This document shows, piece by piece, positions 32,732 to 44,067 of a stretch of 64,000 bases of DNA; position 1 is the first letter of the stretch; each line of letters opens with the position of its first letter. The DNA comes from Mantis religiosa. Taxonomy: Eukaryota; Arthropoda; Insecta; Mantodea; Mantidae. The DNA is taken from positions 70,170,316 to 70,234,315 of the forward strand of contig CM060953.1 in NCBI GenBank assembly GCA_030765055.1. Direction: 5' to 3'. Below the pieces are notes generated by a model. That model did not search any database. It was not told the DNA's origin and saw nothing but the letters and a program-made list of their open reading frames with translations. The translations under genes were made by a program, and so were the position numbers.

Positions 32732-32990
32732 GTTAGTTACTAACACTCCCCACATGGCAACCTTGGCCTTCGGGGTAACCTCACCCCACCAAGTGATGAC
32801 CGGACCCATTTCTCAGGTGGAGGCACCCAGAGGGCGGTGTCCATTACCTCCGATGATAGGGTGATAGTGAAGATGGCGGTGAGGTGAGAGGACCTACAGT
32901 TTTTACCGTGGACTCCGAACCACGTTGGGCATAGGGGATACTTCACGTGTGCTAGACAGAGGTGAAGGCGTGGATAGGGCCGACTTAAAA
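32732..32990 (+). mobile_element. Unclassified 259-bp retroposon with 14-bp target-site duplication
   Basis: The insertion is bounded by the direct repeat TTTTTGAAGTATAA at 32718-32731 and 32991-33004. It is GC-richer than its surroundings and ends in a short A run. On the minus strand a B-box-like GGTTCGGAGTCC is present. No other copy is in this window and I do not recognise the family. Confidence 0.6.
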
Positions 32991-33004
32991 TTTTTGAAGT
33001 ATAA

Positions 33005-33599
33005 TATGTAGCTTAAACTGAAAAATGGAATTAGTTGGCATAACTCATAGTGTTCAAGAATTTTTATCAGAAAATATCTACGTTCTTCACATTTAGAATT
33101 TCTCATTGCAGAAACCATTACTTTATGAATTGCATATCCAGAATTACCTAGTACACATACAAATTTATCTGTTCACTCTTTAAAGAAGTGAGGCCCCATC
33201 AAAAATATTAAGTACCTATGTATAATTACTGATCTACACTTGTAATATTAGAATTCCATTAATAAACATAATTTTATACATATTTATGATGAGACAATAC
33301 CACTATTGACTAACACGATAGCTATACTGATTTTTAAGGATCAGTACTCGATACCTTATCAAGGCGTAATGGCAATAGCTGTTATTAGTAGAGTTGGAAA
33401 GAGATTGAAAATGGAGGCGAATGCCTTTGAAGCTAGTCTCTCGTTAATATAAACAAACAAGTGACGAGTATCAATAAACCAACTACAAATAGTTTTTGAG
33501 ATTAATTTTGACATCACTGTTATTAAATTCCTCCAAACACGTATATGTTATTAGTAGTTTTGTATGTATATATGCATATGATCAATTTTGGATCTGATT
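33005..33599. other. Intergenic sequence with Penelope-associated repeat at 33385-33480 (minus)
   Basis: On the minus strand 33385-33480 reads GAGAGACTAGCTTCAAAGGC and CCATTTTCAATCTCTTTCC, also found at 42930-43030 and, more diverged, at 52000-52100 just upstream of a Penelope reverse transcriptase. The rest is unremarkable. Confidence 0.45.
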
Positions 33600-34830
33600 A
33601 TCATTTTCAGATGTTGTTGTGGTATCATGTTCTGACATCGACAGGACATTCATATATTGCTTTTTTTAATAGGGTTTCTGTAAACTTCAGTTTAAATTTG
33701 TGACTTTTGTGCGACTTACCACCATTCAAAATTTTTTTCTACATATTTTATGTACCACTGTTATTATTAGTATTGTCAACTTCACAATATTTCCACACTT
33801 CATTCATATTTTATTTAATATCATTTGCACATTAGTAAAACAAAATATTTATGCAAATTAGTTGTACAGTATACTAATAAGGTACAGTTGTGATCAAAGT
33901 TTAACTATAACTAGACCGCGAACAAAATGCTGTTGGAGGCGTGGCTTACCAACACTGGAATCCTCTAGCTTTCGCCCTCTACCATCACTTTAGATTGCCT
34001 CTCCTACATCGCATGGGCTGCATTGGTTATGTTTCATTCACTGTTACATTCACTCTTTGCATTTTCTCCCGAATCACTGCCTTATTCTTCAGGGTTTAAA
34101 GAAACCATGATTCTATTTGTTGATCAATTGTGAGATCATGTCTGAGGTAATTATTTTCTGTTAACTTTGAAAATCAAAACATATTAAAATACACACGTTT
34201 CATGTGCTTTGCGCTCTGTCGCATGCAGGAAGGGAGGGCTGGCAGTCACATGATGCTTGGATGGCAAGAAGGGGAGAAGGCTCTCTTTGTGCATGCGCAC
34301 ACCGACCGCAGTTTGTTTGCGCTCTACCTGTAGTGAAATATTAAACTGATGGAGGAATGAAGGAAAAACAAAAAAGAGCATGTGCTGTATTATCTCATGT
34401 CCGAAATTTTGATATCTTTCTGCTGAATTCACAGATTTTGGTCACCGGAGTACATGATTGTAACAGCAAAGAGTGAGTCATTAAGACAGGCTATTGTAGA
34501 AGCCAGAAAGTGATTTAATGTGCATCAGCTAAATCAGCTTCATTCACAACTAAGTTAACACTATATATTACATAAGTACCTCTACTGCTTTCTCCATTGT
34601 TTTGCATTTTCATTTAAATATACAATCTACGGAATGATGCATCCATTCAATTGTGCAAAACAAGTCAAGGTCTAAACAAGAACTGTAGTCTACGAACTCT
34701 TTGGAGACATATATGATGTAATAACGTGAAATGTCAACTTCTAGCATGAAGTTTTAAATGCAACCATTTTCAATAATGCGAAACTTAAAACTCAAAGTAT
34801 CAGCACTTTATCTCAAAGTATTAGACATAC
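33600..34830 (+). repeat. Diverged duplicate of the GPCR 3' flank
   Basis: Blocks in the same order as 25850-26410: the stretch around 33690-33720 (TTCTGTAAACTTCAG vs CTCTGTAAACTTGG), TTATTATTAGTATTGTCAAC, CACTTCATTCATATTTTATT, CACAGATTTTGGTCACCGG and TCTCAAAGTATTAGACATAC. The duplicate is interrupted at about 33905-34330 by unrelated sequence. No coding part of the receptor was seen here. Confidence 0.55.
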
Positions 34831-35419
34831 ATTGATACCACCGAGTGTCAAATTTCAATTCCTAATATAATAATATTCATAATTTTATTGGTTGCTGTGG
34901 TACTGTACTGTAGCAATGCTCAAATTTCTTGAGTGCATGTGCATGGATTAAAGCCTACCTATCCATTTTCATCCATGTATAAAATCAGTGCTCGGCTCAG
35001 AATGAACTAATTGCTGGAGTGGTGTTGACTTGTCCTGCACCAGTTAAATGATCCCTTTACAACTGCTGTATGCCTGTATGCCTTGGACATTCAAATTTGA
35101 ATTATGTGATGGAATTATAATTCTTGCAATTATTGGTTAAGAGCATTTACAAGTTTTTGTATTGTTAGTTTTATACAGTATAACACAGCATCTATTTGGA
35201 AAATGCCTGGTTATAAAAGAATAAAAAATAGTCAATTTTATCTGTTGTAAATACATAAACTTGAATGAGCTATAAGAAGTCAGTATTGGCAAACCTCTTT
35301 CACATCTTCACATCTATAAATATGGAACACTGGTAATTCATGACTTGTGAAAGTTTAAGTGGCCAGCATGTGTTTACACAGCAGTTTGTATTTTATGGCT
35401 TACCATAAAATATAATATC

Positions 35420-35489
<70 letters not shown>

Positions 35490-37110
35490 ACCATATAAAC
35501 CAAAAGTGTTGCACATAATTTAACCATTGCTAACTTGATTGCAATTCTTCTTCAGTGCACCTAAAATTCTATGCATTTGAGAAATTTAGAAATAGAACGT
35601 GCAATGAAATGCAACTGTTAAAGTTGATGGAAATTAATCATTCTTCTACGCTAGCCGTGTGTAAGCTATGGTTTGGGTAAGTAGAGTTTCAGTGAAAAAT
35701 TCAATACCATAGCCAGGTTTTGAACACCAAAAAACCTAAAAATAGTGATTTAACTATGAAGTCTGGGATCTAAGTACCACAGCATAGTAAGTTGTCACAA
35801 ATGGTGCATATATCATTGTATATGAGAACCCCGAGTGGTATGCCGGGAAATACACGAATAAGTTGGAGAATTTAATGTCATGCCAGCATGTTGACTATAG
35901 CAGCTCATGGTTAAGAACAAATGGACAGAGACTGGGAGATCTCTGATTCAAACCCCGGCTACGGCAGTGAATTTTTCAGTCTGACTCTACTTATCCAAAT
36001 CCATTCATACCACCTTCTAAAAATACAGATCTTAAGACCAGCAGACTTTATTCCTTAGTTACAGTTAAGCAACTGGACATTGGAATATCATGAAGAAAAT
36101 TCAAACTTTATGCTCTCATTGTCGCTTACCAATGAAGCTGCTTCCATCAGAAACAGCTATACGCCATGCCCACATGAAGGCAAGTCAATGTGTACATGTG
36201 GGCTACCATAGATGGTGGCTATTTAATAAGTGCACATCTTTTACCTATACAGTTATATAGGTAAGTGTACTTTCAGCTTTTGCTTAATGTGCTTCCTGTA
36301 CTCCTAGAAGACATCCCTTTAAATGTTTAACATCAAATATGGTTCTAGCTTGATGAGGTTCCTTCCCATTTTGATAGGAGTACACCACACCATCTGATCG
36401 TTTTTTCTGATAGGTGGACTGAGAGAAGCAGTACACTGGACTCTCAATCTCATTCCCAAAAATGTCTTTTTAACAGCACAACACAAGTGTGAGAAAGAAA
36501 TTGGCTCTGAAGTAGGTATTGCTGGCAGGGATATTTAGCTGCCTTTGACAAAATTCATGGCAAACCAAAAAGTTTGGAAGGTATGTATAATTCATTTATC
36601 TGCTGATGCAATCTCTGTAAAGATGTTGACAGTTGTCATTTTCAACAATTCCTGTTTTCATAACCCAAACAAAATCCTAAAAACAAGAACAAAACTAGCA
36701 TACCATCATTCTAGTTCATGTAAATAGATTTTCTTCATGATAGTGATTTTTCTTTTACGTACAGTGAAAAAGTATGAAACTTTTTTCTGTTATTACATTA
36801 GATTAGATTTGCATTCAATGGGTTCACTTGTACAAGGGACTGTGAACATTGAATTTGTCCAGAGATATGCAGTTTCATATACTTGAAAATTTAACATTAA
36901 GAGACACATTAAACAGCAATATGGAAAACAAGGCAGGGATAATGATACCGGTTGATTCCATTATGGTGTTAGAAACTTTCAGGAAAGATTAAAGACAAAT
37001 TCAATAATCTGATATAAGGAACATTGGTCCGGAAATGTCTCCTTCACAAGTTATAGGCAAAAGTTGTTTTCATAGGTAGGCAGGTGATTAGTAATAAGGA
37101 TAGATAACCG
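34831..37110. other. Intergenic sequence, no gene seen
   Basis: AT-rich. A tRNA-like stretch with GATTCAAACCCCGGCTACGG near 35940-35962 may be the B-box of an old SINE. A (GA)n tract lies at 35424-35486. No coding domain recognised. Confidence 0.4.
35424..35486 (+). repeat. (GA)n microsatellite
   Basis: About 31 uninterrupted GA units. Confidence 0.95.
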
Positions 37111-37119
37111 GATCACGAT

Positions 37120-37640
37120 CTAGAAATATTATGAGTGGTGTAGAATTAAAATGCTATGAAGGTAACGCAGATGGCGTTTTAAACTTACATATGGCAATAG
37201 TAGTTCAATGCAGATAGTGTCATATGTACTGTGTTTTTGAGAGGCATTCTTCCCGGGTTGTTGGAACACATCCCAATTGCAGTACGTCGACATATGTAGT
37301 TTCAACATGATGGAGCCCCAGCTCACGTTTCACATCATGCTCAAGAACACCTTAACTGGACGTTGCCTGAAAAGTGGATGTTAAGAGGAGGTCCAGCTAC
37401 ATGGCCAGCCCATTCGCCTGATCTGACTCCACTTGATTTTTTCTTGTGGGTTCACGTGAAAAGTCTTGTGTACAAGACACCAATAGAAACCGAATAGGAT
37501 CTACTAGCACAAATTCTCGCCACCCGTGACACTGTCAGAGGCACTCCAGGGTTGCTCATCCAAGTACGACAGAACATCGTACAATGTTATCATGCCTGCA
37601 TCAAAGATGATGGTTGCCATTTTGAGAACCTCTTGTAGTA
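37120..37640 (+). pseudogene. Tc1/mariner-superfamily transposase, C-terminal half
   Basis: Reads FQHDGAPAHVSHHAQEHLNW (about 37277-37340) with the second catalytic Asp, then PAHSPDLTPLDFFLWVHVKS with the third. A stop at 37494-37496 interrupts it, and the end reads NIVQCYHACIKDDGCHFENL to about 37635. The start is decayed. The matching N-terminal half lies on the opposite strand at 37850-38455, with a SINE between them. Confidence 0.7.
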
Positions 37641-37699
37641 TAATGACTTGTGTAAATGTAAATACAAAGAAATAAAATACAGATATTCCTAGATTCACA

Positions 37700-37845
37700 T
37701 AATTTCATGTTCACATTCGTCTTTCAGGATAAGGAAAACCTTGGAAAAACCTTATCCAGGTAACTCACCCTAGCCGATATTCGAACTGGGATCTCTTGAA
37801 CGTGAGGTAGACACGCTACCATCTACGCTACCCAGGCGGGCACTT
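37700..37845 (-). mobile_element. tRNA-derived SINE (family A), truncated, minus orientation
   Basis: It retains the head and the GTAACTCACCCT / GATATTCGAACTGGGATCTC (B-box) part but lacks the distal body. It lies between two halves of a transposase. Confidence 0.75.
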
Positions 37846-37849
37846 TCTC

Positions 37850-38455
37850 CCCATAGGTGTCTTTCATGTGGATTATTTGCGGAGGTTCACGAGCCCAGAA
37901 TTGAATGTTCTGTTTGTTTACAACACCGTACACGTAAAAATAAGCTTCATCAGAAAACCAAGTGTTGTGTAGCATTGCCTCTTGGTCTTGCTCAATTGCC
38001 CACCCCCAAAACTGTAGTCACCGCTCTTTATCTCTCGCAGTACACTTATGCGTCACTATCATCTTATACGGATACAAGCGAAAGTCAGATTGAATAGTTC
38101 TTTGTACAGATTGGCGTGAATTTCCCAACTCTACACTGGATCTTCTTGTCGATTTACTCGGACTAAGAGTCAAAGCCACTCGAACTGCTTCAATATTTTG
38201 CGGCGAATGTACAGTACGTGCATGTGGCCGATTACTCTCAAAAACAGATCCAGTACCTGCAAATTTGTGATGTAATCTGCATACTGTCTGTGGGCTGGAG
38301 CCCATCGTGTGCCAAAAGGAGCACGAAACCTTCTCTGTGTCAATGTAACACTGTTTGTCGCCACGAACAGTAACACAATTTTTGTCTTTTGTGCTACGGT
38401 CAACCATCCTTTGTCCGCCATTGTGGCAAACTGAAATGGTGGACTCAAAATGCAA
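37850..38455 (-). pseudogene. Tc1/mariner-superfamily transposase, N-terminal half
   Basis: The minus strand reads MADKGWLTVAQKTKIVLLFV with a helix-turn-helix start, a frame shift, TVCRLHHKFAGTGSVFESNR, then SPQNIEAVRVALTLSPSKST and RRSSVELGNSRQSVQRTI (second helix-turn-helix). LHNTWFSDEAYFYV-like sequence (about 37975-37930) has the first catalytic Asp, and VNKQNIQFWAREPPQ follows. It is the complement of the half at 37120-37640, which points the other way. Confidence 0.7.
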
Positions 38456-38714
38456 GCAATGAACTCATAACGAATCTGGAGTAATTTCTATGAATAGTAT
38501 GAAGTTGAGTTCACAATTTGAAAGCTACTGCTCCCAAAGTATACTTGTAGGATCAAAAATCAATCGAATGACTTATCATGCACCACCCTGTAATTAAATA
38601 ATACTTACCTTTCACTGTAAAAAGTATAAAAATGTCACTGCTCTCTGTATACATCTGGCACACGTTTTTCAACACTAAAATAAGTCCTGAAGCATTCCTG
38701 GCGACGAATATGCT
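38456..38714. other. No gene seen
   Basis: The AT-rich flank between the transposase half and the Penelope element. It includes CACCACCCTG near 38580, which may belong to a transposon end. Confidence 0.35.
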
Positions 38715-38761
38715 CAATTTCTTCTCAGGCAGCAAGCCAGGTGAAAAGACAATTAGAAATC

Positions 38762-38810
38762 AACGTTTCAGGAGTGTGCATCTCTCCCATCATCAGGATA
38801 TTTATTAAAT
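38762..38810 (-). ncRNA. Hammerhead-ribozyme-like motif in Penelope left terminal repeat
   Basis: The minus strand reads CTGATGA (38796-38790), a stem II GGGAG..CTCC with a loop of about 10 bases, GAAAC (38769-38765) and GTT as possible cleavage triplet. Sequence before and after can form a short ATC/GAT stem I. All three core parts of a type I hammerhead are present. Hammerheads with a minimal stem III are known in Penelope elements. Confidence 0.6.
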
Positions 38811-39009
38811 GTTATAACCACAAATGAATCACTGGATATAACACAAATATAAAAAAAGACAAAACACTATCAAAATTCGCATTACTGAACAAAAGACTAT
38901 TTTCAATATACTAAATGCCACGTCAGGAGATGACGTGAGTATAGAAAATTAATTGGGTCAAAGAAACGTGACTACTTAACTTGATTATCAAGCTGTATTA
39001 ATCTGTGCT

Positions 39010-39459
39010 TCATAAGCCGACAGATTTCCATTTTAAGGCAGGTTTCCAAGAGGAGCTGAACTGAAATCCAGCATCAAGATTGAGCGTGCTCCTCTCGGCA
39101 GAAATGGCCAAAGCCTCCTTAATTCTCCGCTCCCAGTAGCTATTGCATATTGCCAAGATGGTCGTCATCCAAAAATTGTCTCTGTGGTCGTTATCATAAC
39201 AATGCTCTGCCAGCCCAGACTTCTCAGGTAACATTAAACGAATGTTCCGTTCATGTTTGTTTATTCTGGTAGCGATGGTCCTTCCGGTTTGTCCTATGTA
39301 CAGTGTCCCACATTCACAGGGAATGTGGTACACTCCTGGAACTTGGAGGTCCAGTTTGTCTTTCACTGGCCTCAACAGATGTTTAATCTTCGGAGGTGGC
39401 TTGTGAAGATGGAAATCTGTCGACTTAAGAAGTACAGATAAATACAGATTGATAATCAA
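39010..39459 (-). pseudogene. Penelope GIY-YIG endonuclease domain
   Basis: An open stretch of about 149 codons: VPGVYHIPCECGTLYIGQTG (GIY and YIG halves), RTIATRINKHERNIRL with the conserved Arg, SGLAEHCYDNDHRDNF, and CNSYWERRIKEALAISAERS. The domain would nick DNA during target-primed insertion. It has no lesion inside the domain, but the reverse transcriptase is absent, so the copy is a remnant. It is clearly related to the domain at 27030-27330. Confidence 0.85.
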
Positions 39460-39634
39460 ATTAAGAAGTTACGTTTCTTTGATCCAATTAATTTACTATA
39501 CTCACGCCATCTCCTTACCTAGCATTAATTTACTGAAAACAGTCTTTTGTTCAGTAATGCAAATTTTGATAGTGTTTTGTCTTTGTTTATATTTGTGTTA
39601 TATTCAGTGACTCATTTGTGGTTATAACATTTAA

Positions 39635-39690
39635 TAAATATCCTGATGATGGGAGGGATGCACACTCCTGAAACGTCGATTTCTAATCGT
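39635..39690 (+). ncRNA. Hammerhead-ribozyme-like motif in Penelope right terminal repeat
   Basis: CTGATGA at 39643-39649, stem II GGAG (39652-39655) with CTCC (39665-39668), GAAAC at 39670-39674 and GTC at 39675-39677. The flanks ATC and GAT can pair as the start of stem I. Stem III would be only the C-G next to each other, the minimal form expected to work best as a dimer. Confidence 0.6.
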
Positions 39691-39725
39691 CTTTTCACCT
39701 GGCTTGCTGCCAGAGAAGAAACTGA

Positions 39726-40109
39726 GCATTTTTCAACACTAGATGATTTTCTACAGCATAAATACAGAAAAAGCATGCAGAGTCTTCTAATTTAACATAT
39801 ATATGGGGATTTACTGCAAACATTTTATTTTTACATATTCTCAAAAAAAAAAAAAAAATTATTATTCTGTCTTAGATAACCCTCTTCATATTGAGGACTC
39901 ACATTCCCCCAACTTGCAACTCAATGCCCGAGTCAGATGTTTGTCAAGGAGTAGACAGACTCTGGATCAGAGAGAATATTCAGGGTGGGTGATCAGCTGA
40001 ATGCCTAGTATGAAAGATGATATGAAAAGATAGTGAATGAAAGGGATGGATGAAAGGAATGTTGATTATATAGCAGTTGAAGGAATGAATGATGAATGAA
40101 ACAAAATAC
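39726..40109. other. No gene seen
   Basis: Intergenic AT-rich sequence with a poly-A run at 39844-39858. Confidence 0.35.
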
Positions 40110-40235
40110 AAATCCAAATAAAACCTACCCAGGTGCCGCTTGTCATTAACAAACTCCACATATGGTCGCCTGGGATTAAATCCAGGCCACTTTGGTGGGA
40201 GAGGAGCACAGTAACCACCTGCTGTGCTCATCCAA
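40110..40235 (-). mobile_element. tRNA-derived SINE fragment (family E), minus orientation
   Basis: On the minus strand: GAGCACAGCAGGTGGTTACT (A-box region) and CCTGGATTTAATCCCAGGCG (B-box region), then a body containing a GACAAGCGGCACCTGGGTAG stretch. A fragment with a related tRNA-like head is at 63560-63625. Confidence 0.45.
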
Positions 40236-40544
40236 AAGAGACAATTGCATAGATTTAAATATAGAGGGATTTTATACTGTCATAAAAAGCATGCAATGCA
40301 AGGAAGTGATTCTCTTGGACTTCTTTTCATAACAATCTCTAATTTTACCTTCGTTAGAACTGCTGACTTTATAATTTTCTTTTATCCAACATATATGTGG
40401 TCAGTATAAATCTTTCAACATTCTATAAACTGTGGATTTATTAGGAACACTGACACTAAGACATTTCTATATAAATTCAAGTTGAAAATCCATATACAAC
40501 CGTCAAGTTAACCATAAAACAATTAATACATACTGCAGGGCACA

Positions 40545-41740
40545 TATGTACAGGATGCTCCGAAGGTGGGCATACCCATTCCCCTTTATTTTCAACATGT
40601 TAGATATGGTTGAATGTTTGCTATACATAGTTAACTTGAAGTCTTAAAAGAGTCATAAGCATTAGTATGAACACCACCTATATCGTAACACAGCTGAATT
40701 CTGCGCCAGGTTCTTACAGATGTTTTGCAGAGATACTCAAGAATTATAAATGTGAAGACATTTTCCATAGCTGTTCATAATTTCTGCATTGTGTGATATC
40801 GAGTGTTTCATACTTGTTCCTATATGAAACCCCAGAGAGCACTGTTTGCTATCGCCAGATCAGGACTTCTTGAAGGCCAAGCAAAGAGAGCTGGTGAAGC
40901 TGCAAAACCTCTTCCAATCCACCGTCCAAGAAAAGTGTATTCAGGTAATTGTGCATGCGAATTGCAAAGTGTCCACACCATCACGTGTGGTAGGTTTCTC
41001 TCCAGCTCTTTGTAAAACCATGAGTTTCCTTATACCAAATGACAATTTTCCGAAAATGTATACTCCGGTACATGGTGCACTTGTATGTGAAGAGGACTGT
41101 ACTCATTTACTCATTGGGAATGAAACACATTAAGGAGAGCTCAGCATGCTTCTTTCTGCACATCCATATCAGCTTCATTCAGTTATTCACATGCAATGGA
41201 TAGTAAATCTCCAATTTCAAATCTTGTTTCATGTGAGTCATCGTGGTGGTGCCAGGAATGCCAAGCTCTGCAGACCTTTTACATCATGATTTTAATGGAG
41301 ATTGCTGCACTGATGCTTCAACTTCACTGCATGTTTCCCTTCATTTTATTGGTCGACCGCCTCAAGGAAGGTCTTTCACACTCCCGTAGCAAATGCATGT
41401 TTTTCCCACGCCAACATTGTTGCTTTTCTTGGTGGATGAATGCCAAAGTGATCTGTAAATTTTGCTTTAACACTTTCAGTGATATGATGTTGCAATTCTT
41501 TCATGAAGCCAAACTGCAACAACCAATCTTTGTTCAATACTATATGTTGTTTGGTTACACATGGTTGCTTATAGCTCTAACGACCACCAAGATTAACAAA
41601 CAGAAAACAAATGAGTGGAACATGGCAAGCAATGTTGCTAACCTGTACCACATAAAAGAAATTTCCCTCCATCGTCAAACAATGTAACAACAATGTATGC
41701 CCATTTCCAAATCATTGCATACATCATAACTACATAGTAA
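40545..41740 (-). pseudogene. Tc1/mariner-superfamily transposase, heavily decayed
   Basis: The minus strand holds FLGRWIGRGFAASPALFAWP then SRSPDLAIANSALWGFI (about 40930-40810), which is the third catalytic region of a transposase type seen widely in arthropods. The end reads RTWRRIQLCYDIGGVHTNAY, matching its C-terminus. Upstream parts (to about 41700) are barely readable. TGGGCATAC occurs near both ends in inverted orientation (about 40568 and 41698), suggesting terminal repeats. Confidence 0.6.
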
Positions 41741-42919
41741 ACCCAAAATGCAACTATACATAATGCTAATTCTACTTTACACTGTCCCAAACAATGTTAA
41801 TAGTGGGCTGCAAATACTGTTATGTTTTGTAAGTTTATGAGCTTAGGCTACTGCAGAGTGAGGTCGTTGAACTTGACATCAGCTAAGAGTTAAATTGGGC
41901 AACATCAGTCATGTCAACCATATGTAAATTGCATTTGCCTGTGTGAATATTAAATTTGGCTTCTTCAAATTTTGAGGGGAAATAAGATTGTCTGGTTTCC
42001 AACTTCCACACTGAACCATCAACTGCCATATAGGTTGCTAAAATGTATGATGGATTCCTGAAATGTTTGTTTTTGAGTGACCCTATAAGGAATATGGTTT
42101 TATAAAGTGCTATATATAGAGCTTGATGCTCAAACCCTACATCAGGTACAACAAGAGTAATCATAAGCTTGGATTCGAATATGTTAAGAAATTTAAGCCA
42201 GAAACTTCTATTAGATGCTTATTTGATGAGTAATGAAGTGTTTAAGCAGCTGAATTTTTTCCTGTATGTAACATCTTAATATGAGCTGAAATACTTTCTC
42301 AAATGAAAGAGAAGAGAAACTCTATGTTAATATAATGATGATAGGGGCTAAATGATGTATGGCTGAAAGTGTGGGAAATAGATGAAGTAAACGGGATGTT
42401 TAGGTTTACCAAAGACAAGCGTAAAACTTGCATTCAACTCATAATAGAATGGCGAGGAAAGAAGTATTATGGGAAGAGCATTGAAATATTGGAAACAAAT
42501 GCTGAACTAGAAGAATGAAACTTTAGGGTGATGCTTAAAATATCAAGGATAAAGCTTGAGAAATAGTGGACGAGCTCACAGTCTTAGAATAAACTTGGAA
42601 TACAATGAGTCAGGAAAGATATGGAGAAAGTAAAATAATGCTAAATGGCTTCTGGAAAGTAACAAGGAAAATTTATGAGAACATAGAAATATAACAATTG
42701 CTTAGTATTATAACAGATAAGAACCTGTTGGCTTTCTATATTCAAATGAAAAACAACTGGGAATAAGAAGCTATTGTTTGGATAAAAGCTTATGTATGAA
42801 GGTTAAAAGCGTCAAGGAAAAGTAATGTACAGAATCAGTGCCTCATAAGTGGGAAGATTAAAGATAAGCAAATCATATTTTAATGCAAGGAAACTCACAT
42901 ATGGAGAAAAGCATTTATT
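41741..42919. other. No gene recognised
   Basis: AT-rich. A minus-strand open stretch at 41883-42164 has no recognisable domain and no splice context, so it is not called. Confidence 0.35.
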
Positions 42920-43110
42920 TCTCTCAGAAACTATTTGTAGTTGGTTTATTAATACTTGTCACTTACTTGTTTATATTAATGAGAGACTAGTTTCAAAGGT
43001 ATTCGCCTCCATTTTCAATCTCTTTCCAACTGGCATCTGTTGTCTGCTCTCTCTCTGGTGGTGTGTAACTTCTTTGTCAAATTATCTACTGGTGGCATTT
43101 CAAAGTTCAT
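42920..43110 (+). repeat. Penelope-associated repeat
   Basis: The block GAGAGACTAGTTTCAAAGGT ... CCATTTTCAATCTCTTTCCA recurs inverted at 33385-33480 and diverged at 51990-52165. The latter precedes a Penelope reverse transcriptase, hence the assignment. Confidence 0.5.
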
Positions 43111-43214
43111 TACACAATCTTTATTTTTCCATATGAATATGTTCTTCCATGTTGTTAATTTATTTTGGTTTATCACTCCTTTTAATAATTTTGGATTTGG
43201 ATCAATGTCATGGT

Positions 43215-43690
43215 TTTCATTTTAGGAATGGAATGATTTACCAGCATGCAGTTCCCTCTCACACTACTGTTACAGCAGCATACTACACATCAGTATTGGC
43301 TACACTGAGGAAGCACACTGCAAAGAAATGACCAGAGCTTTCTCGGACTGGGTGGCGACTTCATCATGACAATGCACGGCCTCACGTTGCAAATCAAGTC
43401 ATGCAGTGGCTCACTTCAACATTACCTGTGTACCACATCCACCTTATAGCCCTGATCTTGCACCCTGTGACTTTTTTTATTCCCATCACTAAAGGCAAAG
43501 CTTAGGAGTATTCTATTTGAGAACTCGGAAGCAGTGCTCAAGAAAAGTGAGGCGATTCTCAAGGACCTGACAAAGAATGGTCTGCAGCACATGTTCAAGG
43601 ACTGGCAGAGATGCTATAAAAAGTGCATTGATATAGGAGGGGACTTCTTTGAAAAAGATCATGTAAACATTGAATTGCAGTAATAAACAT
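43215..43690 (+). pseudogene. Mariner transposase C-terminal half (third mariner)
   Basis: Reads IYQHAVPSHTTVTAAYYTSV, then WRLHHDNARPHVANQVMQWL with the second catalytic Asp, then in a shifted frame a PPYSPDLAPCDFF block with the third, and a decayed C-terminus to about 43680. The first half is missing. It is distinct from the two mariners at 9.1 and 15.9 kb. Confidence 0.7.
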
Positions 43691-44067
43691 CTGTGAAAAA
43701 AAAATCAGTCTCAATCTTTGTTGATCAACCCTCATACTAAATGTCTCAACTCTTCCCTTACTCCACATTTTGTTGCTAAAACCTGGGAAGGGAAGTGTTC
43801 CACATATTACAAAGGAAACTGACATGATTTAAAACTATCGAGCGACTTAAATCTCGAAAGGAAAGGAATCAGAGGCAAAAGACTACACAGACTAGACTAA
43901 AGAGGATTCCAGCACGGGCGATATATATTTCGAGCGACTTAAACCTCAAACACAGTTTGTCGATACAGACAAGTCAACACACCGTCACACCACTGCTGGT
44001 TATAAAGATAAGTGTTACATACAAGAAACAGCTTAGCAAACATTATTATATAGTGTAGTGCTACAAA

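Larger units (their letters stand above)
38715..39725 (-). mobile_element. Penelope-like element, short copy between inverted terminal repeats
   Basis: The left segment 38715-38880 and the right segment 39535-39725 are inverted copies (both hold CTGATGATGGGAG..GAAACG and, further out, CTTTTCACCTGGCTTGC). Also matching are the inner parts (CACTATCAAAATTCGCATTA vs TAATGCAAATTTTGATAGTG). Only the GIY-YIG end of the polyprotein remains between them. Confidence 0.8.

Noticed and set aside
41883..42164. Open stretch of 93 codons on the minus strand as a small gene
   Set aside because: No recognisable domain, no splice or promoter context, AT-rich surroundings; length is within chance.
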